From Thauera terpenica 58Eu (GTDB taxonomy: Bacteria; Pseudomonadota; Gammaproteobacteria; Burkholderiales; Rhodocyclaceae), in NCBI RefSeq assembly GCF_000443165.1, contig NZ_ATJV01000070.1:1-64000 (forward strand): DNA of 64,000 nucleotides, in the 5' to 3' direction. This document shows positions 25,550-34,293 of the stretch, piece by piece. Positions within the stretch are counted from its first letter, which is position 1, and each line of letters opens with the position of its first letter. The notes under the pieces were generated by a model. It saw only the letters and a list, made by a program, of their open reading frames with translations, made no database searches and was not told where the DNA came from. Made by a program: the position numbers and the translations under genes.

Positions 25550-26341
25550 TCAGCGCCCTTCCCAGACCGGGGCGCGCTTCTCGTTGAAGGCCATCACGCC
25601 CTCGATCACGTCGCGGCTGCTGCGCATCGCCTCGATGCCGGGGTAGCCGCCTTCATCCTGGCGGCGAATGGCCTCGTACAATGGCAGCGCCAGGCCATCG
25701 CGCACCGCGGCCTTGGTCGCCCGCAGCGCGAGCGGGGCGTTGGCGCACAGCAGCGCGCACCAGCGCGCAAGCGCCGCGTCCATGCCGCCCTCTTCCACCA
25801 CCTCGTTGATCAGCCCCCACTCGGCAGCCTGCTCGGCGCCGATGCTGCGCGCGCTCAGCAGCAACTCCATCGCGCGCTTCATGCCCACCTGACGCGGCAG
25901 CCTATGCATGCCGCCGGCGTAAGCCACGGCACCGATGCGCGGCTCGGGCAGGGCAAAGGACGAAGCCCGCGTCGCCAGCACCAGGTCGCAGGCCATCGCC
26001 ACCTCGAAGCCGCCGCCCATGGCGATGCCTTCCACCGCGGCGATGACGGGCTTGTCCAGATCGAAGCGGCTGGTGAGGCCGCCGTAGCCGGTGGGCGGAG
26101 TCGTGTACGGCGCGCCGCCTTCAAGCGCGGCGCGCATGGCGCGGATGTCGCCACCGGCAGAAAACGCCCGCCCGCCGGCACCGCGCACGATGGCCACCCA
26201 CAGCGCATCATCGGCGGCGTAGGCGTCGAAGGCCGCAGACATCAAGGTCTGGGTCTCCGGGTCGAGGGCGTTCATGGCCTCGGGACGGTTGATGGTGACG
26301 GTCAGCACGTGACCGTCGATGTGGGTCAAAACCTTGCTCAT
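25550..26341 (-). CDS. Enoyl-CoA hydratase/isomerase family protein
   Basis: 263-aa crotonase-fold protein. The oxyanion-hole strands are AFSAGGDIRAM and EGIAMGGGFEVAMACDLV, followed by LPEPRIGAVAYAGG. The usual catalytic Glu of the second motif corresponds to the PEPRIG region, and this protein has Ala-Val-Ala after it, so hydratase activity is likely but not certain. First gene of the operon. The 298 bp before it separate it from the upstream TetR gene. Confidence 0.87.
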   Translation of the reverse strand: MSKVLTHIDGHVLTVTINRPEAMNALDPETQTLMSAAFDAYAADDALWVAIVRGAGGRAFSAGGDIRAMRAALEGGAPYTTPPTGYGGLTSRFDLDKPVIAAVEGIAMGGGFEVAMACDLVLATRASSFALPEPRIGAVAYAGGMHRLPRQVGMKRAMELLLSARSIGAEQAAEWGLINEVVEEGGMDAALARWCALLCANAPLALRATKAAVRDGLALPLYEAIRRQDEGGYPGIEAMRSSRDVIEGVMAFNEKRAPVWEGR

Positions 26342-26639
26342 GGGATCGGGCTCCTTGGTGGTCCGGGTGAGGCGAGGCCGCCACGACGAACTCAGCACCA
26401 GGCGCCCCGCGCAGCAGCGCTCTGTGCTGTATCCGCCCGCAGTGCAGGGGGCTCGTGATTGATGTCTGGATCCGGCAACCAGCCATGTGCCGGGACGCAA
26501 CCAGTATAAAGAGCCCGAAGCGGCACCGTGATTCGCATTGAACGGTTCCGAACAACGGCGCCAAGGCATTGTTTATGAACGACAAGATAATCAACGCGCG
26601 CACCCCGACAGGGCGTTGTCACGTTTGCAGCTTGCGCAC
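26342..26639. other. Promoter region of the ECH operon
   Basis: 298-bp region between the TetR stop and the enoyl-CoA hydratase start. It contains a GAACGGTTC palindrome followed by CGAAC near 26538-26551, which could be an operator. I see no gene in it. Confidence 0.35.
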
Positions 26640-27350
26640 TCAGCGCACCCGGGCGGGCAGATCGGGGTCGAGCACACCCAGCGCCATGGCTCGCAGGCAG
26701 TCCACAAAGACGGGCTGTTCAACCCGCTCCGGCGCGTCTTCCAGCGCAGTGCGAATGGCGGAACGCATCGCCATGCACAACATGTAGGCCGCCATCTCAC
26801 GGCGCTCGGGCGCGAGCTCGGGCACGTAGAGGGCGACGAAGGGCAGCCAGGCGTCGTCGACGTATTCGCGTGAATTGGCGTAAGGGCCGATGCGCATGCC
26901 CATCTGCAGTGCCGGGTGGTATTTGAGGTGAAACTCGCGATGCAGCCGGTGCAGGCGCAGCTCCATTCTCACCATGTTGCGCAGGATCGCGTCCAGCGCC
27001 GCGCCCAGCGGCAAGCCGGTGATAGACGCTCGCAGGGCGGGCACATGAACCGTCGCCTCTTCATGCAGGACGTGATCGAAGGCCAGCCCGACCACCGCTT
27101 CGATGTTGGGGAAGTACTGGTAGAAGGACCCCACGCCGACGCCGGCCACCTCCGCCAGGCGGTTCACGGTCAAGGCCTCCACGCCTTCCTGCTCAAGAAG
27201 CTGAATGCAGGCTTCACGCAACGCAGTGACGAGCGAACGCGAGCGCGACTGCGACGGCTGCTTGCGCAAGGCGGGCAGGCGAGCGTCGCGCTCGGCGCGC
27301 TCGGGAACAGGCGCAGGCGGAGAGACTGGAACGTGCTTTCTATGGCTCAT
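26640..27350 (-). CDS. TetR-family transcriptional regulator
   Basis: 236-aa regulator. After a basic, Pro-rich N-terminal tail (about 40 aa), the helix-turn-helix reads VEALTVNRLAEVAGVGVGSFYQYFPN (broken here as LAEVAGVGVGSFYQYF, about 64-80). Its C-terminus is a TetR ligand domain. It could control the ECH-nitroreductase-GMC-ALDH operon downstream on the same strand, or the divergent sulfatase operon. Confidence 0.83.
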   Translation of the reverse strand: MSHRKHVPVSPPAPVPERAERDARLPALRKQPSQSRSRSLVTALREACIQLLEQEGVEALTVNRLAEVAGVGVGSFYQYFPNIEAVVGLAFDHVLHEEATVHVPALRASITGLPLGAALDAILRNMVRMELRLHRLHREFHLKYHPALQMGMRIGPYANSREYVDDAWLPFVALYVPELAPERREMAAYMLCMAMRSAIRTALEDAPERVEQPVFVDCLRAMALGVLDPDLPARVR

Positions 27351-27450
27351 GCAGAACGTGAGGCGAGGGCAGAAAAGCGCCCACTACAGCCTTTTTTCCC
27401 TTTTAAATGAATGACGTGAACGACATGCACAGCGCCCGTCAATGCGAATA

Positions 27451-27477
27451 CCGGGTGTACACCGGGCTCCCTATACT
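27451..27477 (+). promoter_or_regulatory. Palindrome and -10-like box before the sulfatase operon
   Basis: CCGGGTGTACACCGGG at 27451-27466 is palindromic apart from one extra G, and a TATACT box follows at 27472-27477. The palindrome sits where a -35 region would be, so it may be a repressor site, possibly for the divergent TetR protein. Confidence 0.4.
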
Positions 27478-27554
27478 CTCATGGTCGCAATCCTTCAGCG
27501 CTTCGGCACAGACCGCGCCCCCAGGACCAAGGCCAACGAGGAGACAAACGAGAC

Positions 27555-28832
27555 GTGAGCCCGCCTGCCATCCACACCGAGGACCTGCACGGCGCACCGA
27601 GTTGCAGCCTGCCACCGCTGCCCCCGGGCCGTCTTTACCGCTACCACGTCATGGTCAAGCCCGCCGGCGCGCTGTGCAATCTGGACTGCCCCTACTGCTT
27701 TTACCTGCACAAGACCGATCTGCTGGCGCACGAGCGCAACGCGCGCATCGACGACCGCCTGCTCGAGACCCACATCCGCCAGTACATCGAAGCCCAGACC
27801 GGCGACGAGGTCATCTTCTCCTGGCAGGGGGGCGAACCGACGGTGATGGGGCTGGGCTTCTTTCGCCGCGTGGTCGAGCTCCAGGCGCGTCATCGCAAAC
27901 CGGGCCAGCGCATCGAGAACGACCTGCAGACCAATGGTCTGCTGCTCGACGATGAGTGGGTGGCCTTCCTCAAGACACACGGCTTCGTGGTCGGTCTCAG
28001 CGTGGACGGCACGCGCGAACTGCACGACCGCTACCGCCCCACCAAGGGCGGCGAGCCCAGCTTCGACCGCACCCTCGCCGCCGCCGCCAGGCTGGCCGCA
28101 GCCGAAGTGCCGTTCTCCTTGCTGTGCGTGGTCAATCGCGACGTGGCGCGCGCCCCGCTCGAGGTGTATCGCAGCCTGCGTGCCATCCCGGGCAGCTTTC
28201 GCATCCAGTTCACGCCTTGCGTGGAAACGCGCGACTTCAAGCTGCGCGCACCCGGCCTGGCGCGCAGCGCCGACATGCCATTGCTGGGTACGCCGCGCAG
28301 CCGCCCCGGCCATCCCCTGGCTATCGTCACCGAGTGGTCGGTGGATGCGCGCGACTACGGCGAATTCCTGTGCACGCTGTGGCGCGAATGGCTGACGCAG
28401 GACTTCGGCCGCCTGCACATCAACGTGTTCGAGACCGCGGTGGCGCAGGCGCTCGATCTGCCGGCGCAGATGTGCACCAGCGCGCCGGTGTGCGGCAAGG
28501 CGATGGCGCTCGAGCATGACGGTGAGCTGTATTCCTGCGACCACTTCGTCTACCCCGAATTCCGCCTTGGCAACATCCGCGATGTACACCAGGGCGATCT
28601 GGCCTTCTCGCAGCAACAGACGCGCTTCGGCCTCGCCAAGCACGACAGCCTGCCCGGCTGCTGCAAGCGCTGCCCACAGCTGAAGCTGTGCTGGGGCGAG
28701 TGCCCCAAGAACCGTCTGCTGCGCAGCGCCGAGGGCGAACCCGGTCTGAACTACCTGTGCGAAGGCCTGAAGCGCTTCTACGCCCAGGTGCAGCGCGACA
28801 TGCCTGACATCCGGCAACGCCTGGGGCGCTGA
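27555..28832 (+). CDS. Anaerobic sulfatase-maturating enzyme (radical SAM, SPASM)
   Basis: 425-aa radical SAM enzyme. The S-adenosylmethionine cluster CNLDCPYC (Cys41, 45, 48) is followed by SWQGGEPTVMGLGFF and QTNGLLLDDEW, typical of anSME. The C-terminal half holds the SPASM auxiliary clusters, with cysteines in PVCGKAMALEHDGELYSCDHF and CCKRCPQLKLCWGECPKNR. It oxidises an active-site Ser or Cys of a sulfatase to formylglycine. GTG start at 27555. The next gene is a sulfatase with a Ser-type motif, its probable partner. Confidence 0.92.
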   Translation: MSPPAIHTEDLHGAPSCSLPPLPPGRLYRYHVMVKPAGALCNLDCPYCFYLHKTDLLAHERNARIDDRLLETHIRQYIEAQTGDEVIFSWQGGEPTVMGLGFFRRVVELQARHRKPGQRIENDLQTNGLLLDDEWVAFLKTHGFVVGLSVDGTRELHDRYRPTKGGEPSFDRTLAAAARLAAAEVPFSLLCVVNRDVARAPLEVYRSLRAIPGSFRIQFTPCVETRDFKLRAPGLARSADMPLLGTPRSRPGHPLAIVTEWSVDARDYGEFLCTLWREWLTQDFGRLHINVFETAVAQALDLPAQMCTSAPVCGKAMALEHDGELYSCDHFVYPEFRLGNIRDVHQGDLAFSQQQTRFGLAKHDSLPGCCKRCPQLKLCWGECPKNRLLRSAEGEPGLNYLCEGLKRFYAQVQRDMPDIRQRLGR

Positions 28833-28919
28833 GCACTGAGCCCCGCGCCACCCACAACTCAAACCCCTGCCAGCCCCTGAGCCGGCACCCCCACCAAAAA
28901 ATACAAAGGAGACGCCACC

Positions 28920-30479
28920 ATGACTCAATCCACCCTGCACCCATCGCCGCCGCGCTGGCGCCGCCTCGCGCTCGCCGCCGCCCTCTCCAGCCTGGGTGCT
29001 GGCGCGGCCAGCGCTGATGCAAGCCCTAAGCAGCCCGGCGCGCGGCCCAACATCCTGGTCATCATGGGTGACGACATCGGCTACGCCAACGTCGGCCTCT
29101 ACAGCCACGGCATGATGGTGCCCACGCCCAACATCGATCGCATCGGCCGTGAAGGCATCCTGTTCACCGATCATTACGCCCACCCCAGCTCCACCGCCGG
29201 GCGCGCCGCCTTCATCACCGGCCAGCTTCCGATCCGCACCGGCATGACCACCGTCGGCCTGCCCGGCTCGCCGATCGGCATCGACGAGCGCGACCCCACC
29301 CTGGCGCAAGTGCTCAAGGAGCAGGGCTATCGCACCGGCCTGTTCGGCAAGAACCACCTCGGCGATCGCAACAACCACCTGCCCACGGTGCATGGCTTCG
29401 ACGAGTTCTACGGCAACCTCTACCACCTCAACGCCGAAGAAGAGCCCGAGTTGCGCATGTGGGGCAAGGACGCCGGCTTCAACGCGCGCTACCGCCCACG
29501 CGGCGTCATCGACAGCGTCGCCACCCAGGAGGACGACGCCAGCGTGGATCCGCGCTTCGGCAAGGTGGGCAAGCAAAAGGTGCGCGACACCGGCGCGCTC
29601 ACCCGGGAGCGCATGGAAACCGTGGACGAGGAATTCCTCGACCGCACGAAGCGCTTCATCACCCAGTCGACAAAGGCGAGCACGCCCTTCTTTGCCTACT
29701 TCAGCCCCACCCGCATGCACATCTACACCCACCTCAAGCCGGCCTCGCGCCACCTCGCCAGCGACATCTCGAGCGAGTTCGACGTCTACGGCAGCGGCCT
29801 GATGGAACACGATGGCCACGTCGGCCAGCTGCTCAAGCTGCTCGACGAGCTGAAGATCGCCGACAACACCATCGTCGTGTACACCACCGACAATGGCGCC
29901 CAGGTGGCGTGGTGGCCGGACGCAGGCACCACGCCCTTCCGCGGCGAAAAGGCCACCACCTGGGAAGGCGGGGTGCGCGTGCCCATGCTGGTGCGCTGGC
30001 CGGCAAGGATCCCGGCGGGCAAGACCTCCAACGGCATCCAGACCCACGAGGACATGTTCACCACCCTGGCCGCAGCCGCCGGCTATGCCGACGCCCCCGC
30101 CAAGCTCAAGGAGCGCAACAAGGTGTGCATCGACGGCGTGGACAACCTCGCGCACTGGACCGGCAGCGCGCCTTCGGCGCGCAATGTCGTGTACTACTAC
30201 AACGAGAGCGAACTCAGCGCGGTTCGCATCGGCCCGTGGAAGTCGCACTTCAAGACCCGCGAAGGCTTCTTCGACAGCCAGAAACAGAGCTCGCTGGTAT
30301 TCAACCTGCGCATGGATCCATATGAGCGCCAGGACGGCCAGAAGAGCAATGATCTGGCGATGAAGATGGGCGTGGGCTTCGGCGGCCAGGTCGCGGATGC
30401 CGTGGGCGCCCATATCGCCTCTTTCCGCGAATGCGCACCCCGCCAGAAGGGAGGTTCGCTGCGGATGGGAGACCAGTGA
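28920..30479 (+). CDS. Exported sulfatase, Ser-type
   Basis: 519-aa arylsulfatase-superfamily enzyme with an N-terminal signal sequence (about 13-33, RRLALAAALSSLGAGAASAD). Asp51 and Asp52 in MGDDIGYAN bind metal. The formylglycine motif is S91-TAGR, i.e. S-x-A-x-R instead of C-x-P-x-R, so it should be matured by the adjacent anSME. FGKNHLGDRNNHLPTVHGFDEFYGNLYH and TTDNGAQVAWWPD are sulfatase motifs. It probably hydrolyses a sulfate ester in the periplasm. It has an AAAGGAGACGCC ribosome site and is coupled to MoxR by overlap. Confidence 0.9.
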   Translation: MTQSTLHPSPPRWRRLALAAALSSLGAGAASADASPKQPGARPNILVIMGDDIGYANVGLYSHGMMVPTPNIDRIGREGILFTDHYAHPSSTAGRAAFITGQLPIRTGMTTVGLPGSPIGIDERDPTLAQVLKEQGYRTGLFGKNHLGDRNNHLPTVHGFDEFYGNLYHLNAEEEPELRMWGKDAGFNARYRPRGVIDSVATQEDDASVDPRFGKVGKQKVRDTGALTRERMETVDEEFLDRTKRFITQSTKASTPFFAYFSPTRMHIYTHLKPASRHLASDISSEFDVYGSGLMEHDGHVGQLLKLLDELKIADNTIVVYTTDNGAQVAWWPDAGTTPFRGEKATTWEGGVRVPMLVRWPARIPAGKTSNGIQTHEDMFTTLAAAAGYADAPAKLKERNKVCIDGVDNLAHWTGSAPSARNVVYYYNESELSAVRIGPWKSHFKTREGFFDSQKQSSLVFNLRMDPYERQDGQKSNDLAMKMGVGFGGQVADAVGAHIASFRECAPRQKGGSLRMGDQ

Positions 30480-31528
30480 GCGCCAGCGCGCTGCAAGCCT
30501 TCGCCGCGCTGCGCACGCGCCTGGGCGCGGCCGTGATCGGCCAGCCCGCGGTGGTCGAGGCGCTGCTGATCGCGCTGCTGGCCGACGGCCACCTGCTGCT
30601 CGAAGGCCTGCCCGGTCTGGCCAAGACGCGCGCCATCAAGGCCCTGGGGCGTGAGCTGGGCCTGAGCCTCGCGCGCATCCAGTTCACCCCCGACTTGCTG
30701 CCCTCCGACCTGCTGGGCGCCGAGATCTATCGCCACGATGGCCAGGGCAAGGGCCACTTCGTATTCCAGCCCGGACCGCTGTTTGCGCCCCTGGTGCTGG
30801 CCGACGAGATCAACCGTGCGCCGGCAAAAGTGCAGTCGGCCTTGCTCGAGGCGATGGAAGAGCGCCAGGTGACGGTGGCAGGCCAGACCCATGCGCTGCC
30901 CCAGCCTTTTCTGGTGATGGCCACGCAGAACCCGATCGAGCACGAAGGCACCTACGCCCTGCCCGAGGCCCAGACCGACCGCTTCCTGATGAAGGTGGTG
31001 ATCGGCTACACCGAGCGCCACCTCGAAGGCGAGATCCTGCGCCTGGTGCGTGCAGAAGAAGTGCGCAAGCAGGCTGGCCTCGAGAACTCGCAGAACCCGG
31101 CGCCAGGCACAAGCGCTGTGCCCGATGAGCCGAACATGGCCGCGGGCGGCGCCCCGCAGTGGGGCAGCGCGGCGCTGCAGGCGCTGGGTGTCGCCCGCCA
31201 GGCAGTCAGCAGCGTTTATGTGTCGCCCGCGCTCGAGGATTACCTGGTGGATCTGGTGCACGCGACCCGTAGCGCACGCGAGCTCGACGCCGAGCTGGGA
31301 CGCTGGATCGAGGTCGGCGCCAGCCCGCGCGGCACCATCGCACTCGATCGCTGTGCACGCGCCCACGCCTGGCTGCAGGGCCAGGATTTCGTCAGCCCCA
31401 GCGATGTGCACGCGGTGCTGCACGCCTGCCTGCGCCACCGCCTGATGCTGAGCCACGAAGCACTCGCGGCCGGGGTGAGCGCAGACCAGGTGATCGATCG
31501 CGTGAAGGCGCTGGTCGCCGCACCATGA
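30476..31528 (+). CDS. MoxR-family AAA+ ATPase
   Basis: 350 aa. Walker A is GLPGLAKTRA, Walker B LVLADEINRAPAKVQSALLEAMEE, and the sensor region MATQNPIEHEGTYALPEAQTDRF; all are MoxR hallmarks. The GTG start at 30476 overlaps the sulfatase stop (GTGA) and has GGGAG upstream; a longer ORF would start at 30431 inside the sulfatase. MoxR ATPases work with VWA proteins as chaperone-like maturation or stress systems. The following five genes are such partners. Confidence 0.92.
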   Translation: MSASALQAFAALRTRLGAAVIGQPAVVEALLIALLADGHLLLEGLPGLAKTRAIKALGRELGLSLARIQFTPDLLPSDLLGAEIYRHDGQGKGHFVFQPGPLFAPLVLADEINRAPAKVQSALLEAMEERQVTVAGQTHALPQPFLVMATQNPIEHEGTYALPEAQTDRFLMKVVIGYTERHLEGEILRLVRAEEVRKQAGLENSQNPAPGTSAVPDEPNMAAGGAPQWGSAALQALGVARQAVSSVYVSPALEDYLVDLVHATRSARELDAELGRWIEVGASPRGTIALDRCARAHAWLQGQDFVSPSDVHAVLHACLRHRLMLSHEALAAGVSADQVIDRVKALVAAP

Positions 31529-32601
31529 TCTCCAGCCTGCTCCACTCTCGTCCTTCGTGGTGGCCGTGGGCAGGGGGCAGCGAACGCAGCTTGAATTCAG
31601 GCCAGGCTCCCGGCCCTGACCGCCTGCCGGGCGCAGTACCCGGTGTATACATCGACTTGCCGCAGCTGCTGGCGCTGGAGCACCCGGCGCGCCAGCTGCG
31701 TTGGCCACCGGACATGGCTCCGGCCCACAGCCTGTTGGGCGGACGGCATCGTTCACGCGTGCGCGGCCGCGGCCTGGACTTTGTCGAACTGCGGCCCTAC
31801 CTGCCCGGCGACGACACCCGCAACATCGACTGGCGCGCCAGCGCCCGCAGCGGCAAACCCCAGCTCAGGGTGTATGCCGAAGAGCGCGAACGCCCCACCT
31901 GGCTCATTGTTGATCAGCGCATCGCGATGTTCTTCGCCCGCCGCGGCGCACTGCGCTCGGTCGTTGCCGCCGAAGCCGCGGCGATCTGGGGCTGGCGAGC
32001 CCTGGCCGGCGGCGATCGCGTCGGTGGCATCGTGTTTGGCGACGACGGCATCGATCAGGTGACCCCGCGCCGTGGGCGACGTGCCCTGCTCCACTTGCTG
32101 AGCCGGCTGGTGGCGCGCAATCAGGCGCTGCGCGCGGACTCCGCCCCACCCGGCGCGCCCACACAACTCGACGCCGCGCTGGCGCTGCTGGCAAAGCAGG
32201 CGCCGCGCGAGGCCATCGTGGCCATCTTCTCCGCCTTCGACGGTCTTGGCCCCGCCACGCGCAGCCGCCTGCTGGCCTTGTCGCGCCACAACGACCTGGT
32301 GCTGCTACCGGTGTGGGAAGACCCCGCCACCCTGCGCCCGGCGCGGATCGTGGTCAGCGATGGCCAGCTGCAAGTGCCGGTCGACCACGCTTATGCCGAG
32401 GTGCGCGCGCGCCTGGCCACCGCGGCACAGACCCGAATGCAGGACGTGCTGGATCTGCGCGCCGAACTCGGCTGCGCCGTCCTGCCCCTGCTCACGTCCG
32501 CGCCCACGCTGGTGCAGCTCGCACGCGGGCTGGACGGCCGCGCCACTGTGCCCAGGTTTCCCGATGTGCCCGGCGAGCACAGCACCGACCATGATCGATA
32601 G
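31525..32601 (+). CDS. DUF58-domain protein
   Basis: 358 aa. The DUF58 signature is present: ELRPYLPGDDTRNIDWRASAR followed by VYAEERERPTWLIVDQ (VWA-like). The ATG at 31525 overlaps the MoxR stop (ATGA). The first 60 residues are low-complexity and may not be conserved. DUF58 proteins accompany MoxR and Bat proteins in most such operons. Confidence 0.88.
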   Translation: MISSLLHSRPSWWPWAGGSERSLNSGQAPGPDRLPGAVPGVYIDLPQLLALEHPARQLRWPPDMAPAHSLLGGRHRSRVRGRGLDFVELRPYLPGDDTRNIDWRASARSGKPQLRVYAEERERPTWLIVDQRIAMFFARRGALRSVVAAEAAAIWGWRALAGGDRVGGIVFGDDGIDQVTPRRGRRALLHLLSRLVARNQALRADSAPPGAPTQLDAALALLAKQAPREAIVAIFSAFDGLGPATRSRLLALSRHNDLVLLPVWEDPATLRPARIVVSDGQLQVPVDHAYAEVRARLATAAQTRMQDVLDLRAELGCAVLPLLTSAPTLVQLARGLDGRATVPRFPDVPGEHSTDHDR

Positions 32602-33220
32602 CGCCACGCCGTTGCTGCCGCCAGCGCAAGCCTCGATTCAGGCATCGACCCCGGCATCAGCTCAGGCTGTGCTCGAGCAGCTGCACCCGCTGCTGCTGCC
32701 CCCGCCTCCAGCATGGACACCGCAGACACCCGCCTGGGGCGTGCTGACCGTGCTCGGGCTGATGGCGCTGCTGTGGGCAGCATGGCGGAGTGGACAGCGC
32801 TGGCGGGCGGCACGCTTCCGCCGCCTGGCCCTGGCTGAACTCGAGCGCCTGCGCGCTGAACTGCACTCGTCCCAGCCCGCTGCCACCCGCGTGGCGGCCG
32901 CGCGCCAGCTGCCCGCGCTGGTGCGCCGCCTCGCCCTGGCGCACGCAGCACGCCAGGAGGTGGCGAGCCTGCAAGGGCCAGCGTGGTGCATCTGGCTTGA
33001 CCAGACTCTGGAGCGCAACCCGGATCACAAACCCGCTCTCAGCGCCAGCGCGCCGCCGCAGGCTTTCACCCAGGGCGTCGGTCAGCACCTCGGCGCCTGG
33101 GCTTATCTGCCGCCCGCGCAGCTGCCGTGGGACACGCTGCCGGCGCTGTTCGATCTGCTCGAACACTGGATTCGTCAGCATCGCGTGCCTGGCACCGCTC
33201 CCGTGCAGAAGCTCAAGTGA
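32591..33220 (+). CDS. DUF4381-like membrane protein
   Basis: 209 aa. A proline-rich N-terminal part is followed by one membrane segment (about 48-66, WGVLTVLGLMALLWAAW) and a cytoplasmic helical region with RRLALAELERL. In MoxR-Bat operons the gene between DUF58 and BatA encodes DUF4381; placement and topology fit. It overlaps DUF58 by 11 bases and touches the next gene by one base (TGATG). Confidence 0.75.
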   Translation: MIDSATPLLPPAQASIQASTPASAQAVLEQLHPLLLPPPPAWTPQTPAWGVLTVLGLMALLWAAWRSGQRWRAARFRRLALAELERLRAELHSSQPAATRVAAARQLPALVRRLALAHAARQEVASLQGPAWCIWLDQTLERNPDHKPALSASAPPQAFTQGVGQHLGAWAYLPPAQLPWDTLPALFDLLEHWIRQHRVPGTAPVQKLK

Positions 33221-34293
33221 TGAACCCATGGCTTGATTGGGCGAAGCTGGACGCGCTGAGCGCGCTCGCCCACATCGAATGGGCGCAGCCCTGGGTCGCC
33301 CTGCTATGGCCGCTGGCCTTGCTGATGCCGCTGTTGCCACCCCACCGCCACACGCACACGGCCTTGCGCATTCCCTTCTTCGCGCTCGCCGTCGCTGCCA
33401 CTGGCGAACGCCCGCGCCCGGGTGCGACGGTGCTGAGGCGCGGCATCACGGGCTGGATCGTGCTCGGCCTGGTCTGGAGCGCGGGAATCCTCGCCGCGAT
33501 GCAGCCGCAGTGGCTGGAGGCCCCACTGCCGCGCACTCAGCCCACGCGCGACTGGCTATTGGCGATCGATCTGTCACCATCGATGCAGGTGCGCGACTTT
33601 CGCGATGCGCAGGGCAAGGCGGTGGACCGCCTGACGGTGGTGCGCGAGTTGGTGGACGAATTTCTCGAGCGCCGGCCCGAAGACCGCATCGGGCTGCTGC
33701 TGTTTGCCGAACAAGCCCATGTGCAAGCGCCCTTCACCCTGGACCATGGCGCGCTGCGTGTGCTGCTGGCCGAAGCGCGCATCGGCATGGCCGGCTCACG
33801 CACCCTGATCGGCGACGCCATCGGCCTCGCAGTGCGCGTGTTCGAGGCCTCACCCGCCCCCCAGCGCACCCTGGTGTTGCTCACCGACGGCGCCGACACC
33901 GCTAGCCGCGTGCCGCCGGCGAAAGCAGCCGAAATCGCCGCGCAGCGCGGCGTGCGCATGCACACCGTCGCCATCGGCAGCGCCGACTCCGCCGCCGGCG
34001 AACGCCCTGACCTGGAAGGCCTGCGCGCCTGGGCCAAGCTCACCGGCGGGCGCGCCTTCAGCGCGGTCGATCGCAGCAGCCTGGAAAATATCTATCACGA
34101 GCTGGATGCGCTGGAAACACAGGAGCACGAGACGCGCTCGGAGCGCCCGCGCCGGCCGCTGTTTCACTGGCCGCTCGCAGCGGCAGTGGCGCTGCTCGGG
34201 CTCTACCTGCTCAGTGGCGTACTGGGTGCAAGGCTGAAACCCGGGCTGGCGACGCGGCGCGAACGCGCTGCAGGGGAAAGCGAGCATGGCTGA
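33220..34293 (+). CDS. VWA-domain membrane protein, BatA-like
   Basis: 357 aa. Two N-terminal membrane segments (around 18-40 and 80-98) are followed by a VWA domain with an intact MIDAS Asp-x-Ser-x-Ser (AIDLSPSMQVRDF) and LLTDGADTA, and a C-terminal membrane helix near 315-335. This is the BatA arrangement, with the VWA domain predicted on the periplasmic face or bound to MoxR. One-base overlap with DUF4381. Confidence 0.87.
   Translation: MNPWLDWAKLDALSALAHIEWAQPWVALLWPLALLMPLLPPHRHTHTALRIPFFALAVAATGERPRPGATVLRRGITGWIVLGLVWSAGILAAMQPQWLEAPLPRTQPTRDWLLAIDLSPSMQVRDFRDAQGKAVDRLTVVRELVDEFLERRPEDRIGLLLFAEQAHVQAPFTLDHGALRVLLAEARIGMAGSRTLIGDAIGLAVRVFEASPAPQRTLVLLTDGADTASRVPPAKAAEIAAQRGVRMHTVAIGSADSAAGERPDLEGLRAWAKLTGGRAFSAVDRSSLENIYHELDALETQEHETRSERPRRPLFHWPLAAAVALLGLYLLSGVLGARLKPGLATRRERAAGESEHG

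Noticed and set aside
27495-30413. 972-codon open frame on the minus strand opposite the maturase and sulfatase
   Set aside because: It is the antisense shadow of two well-supported plus-strand genes in very high GC DNA; its composition is biased and has no domain.
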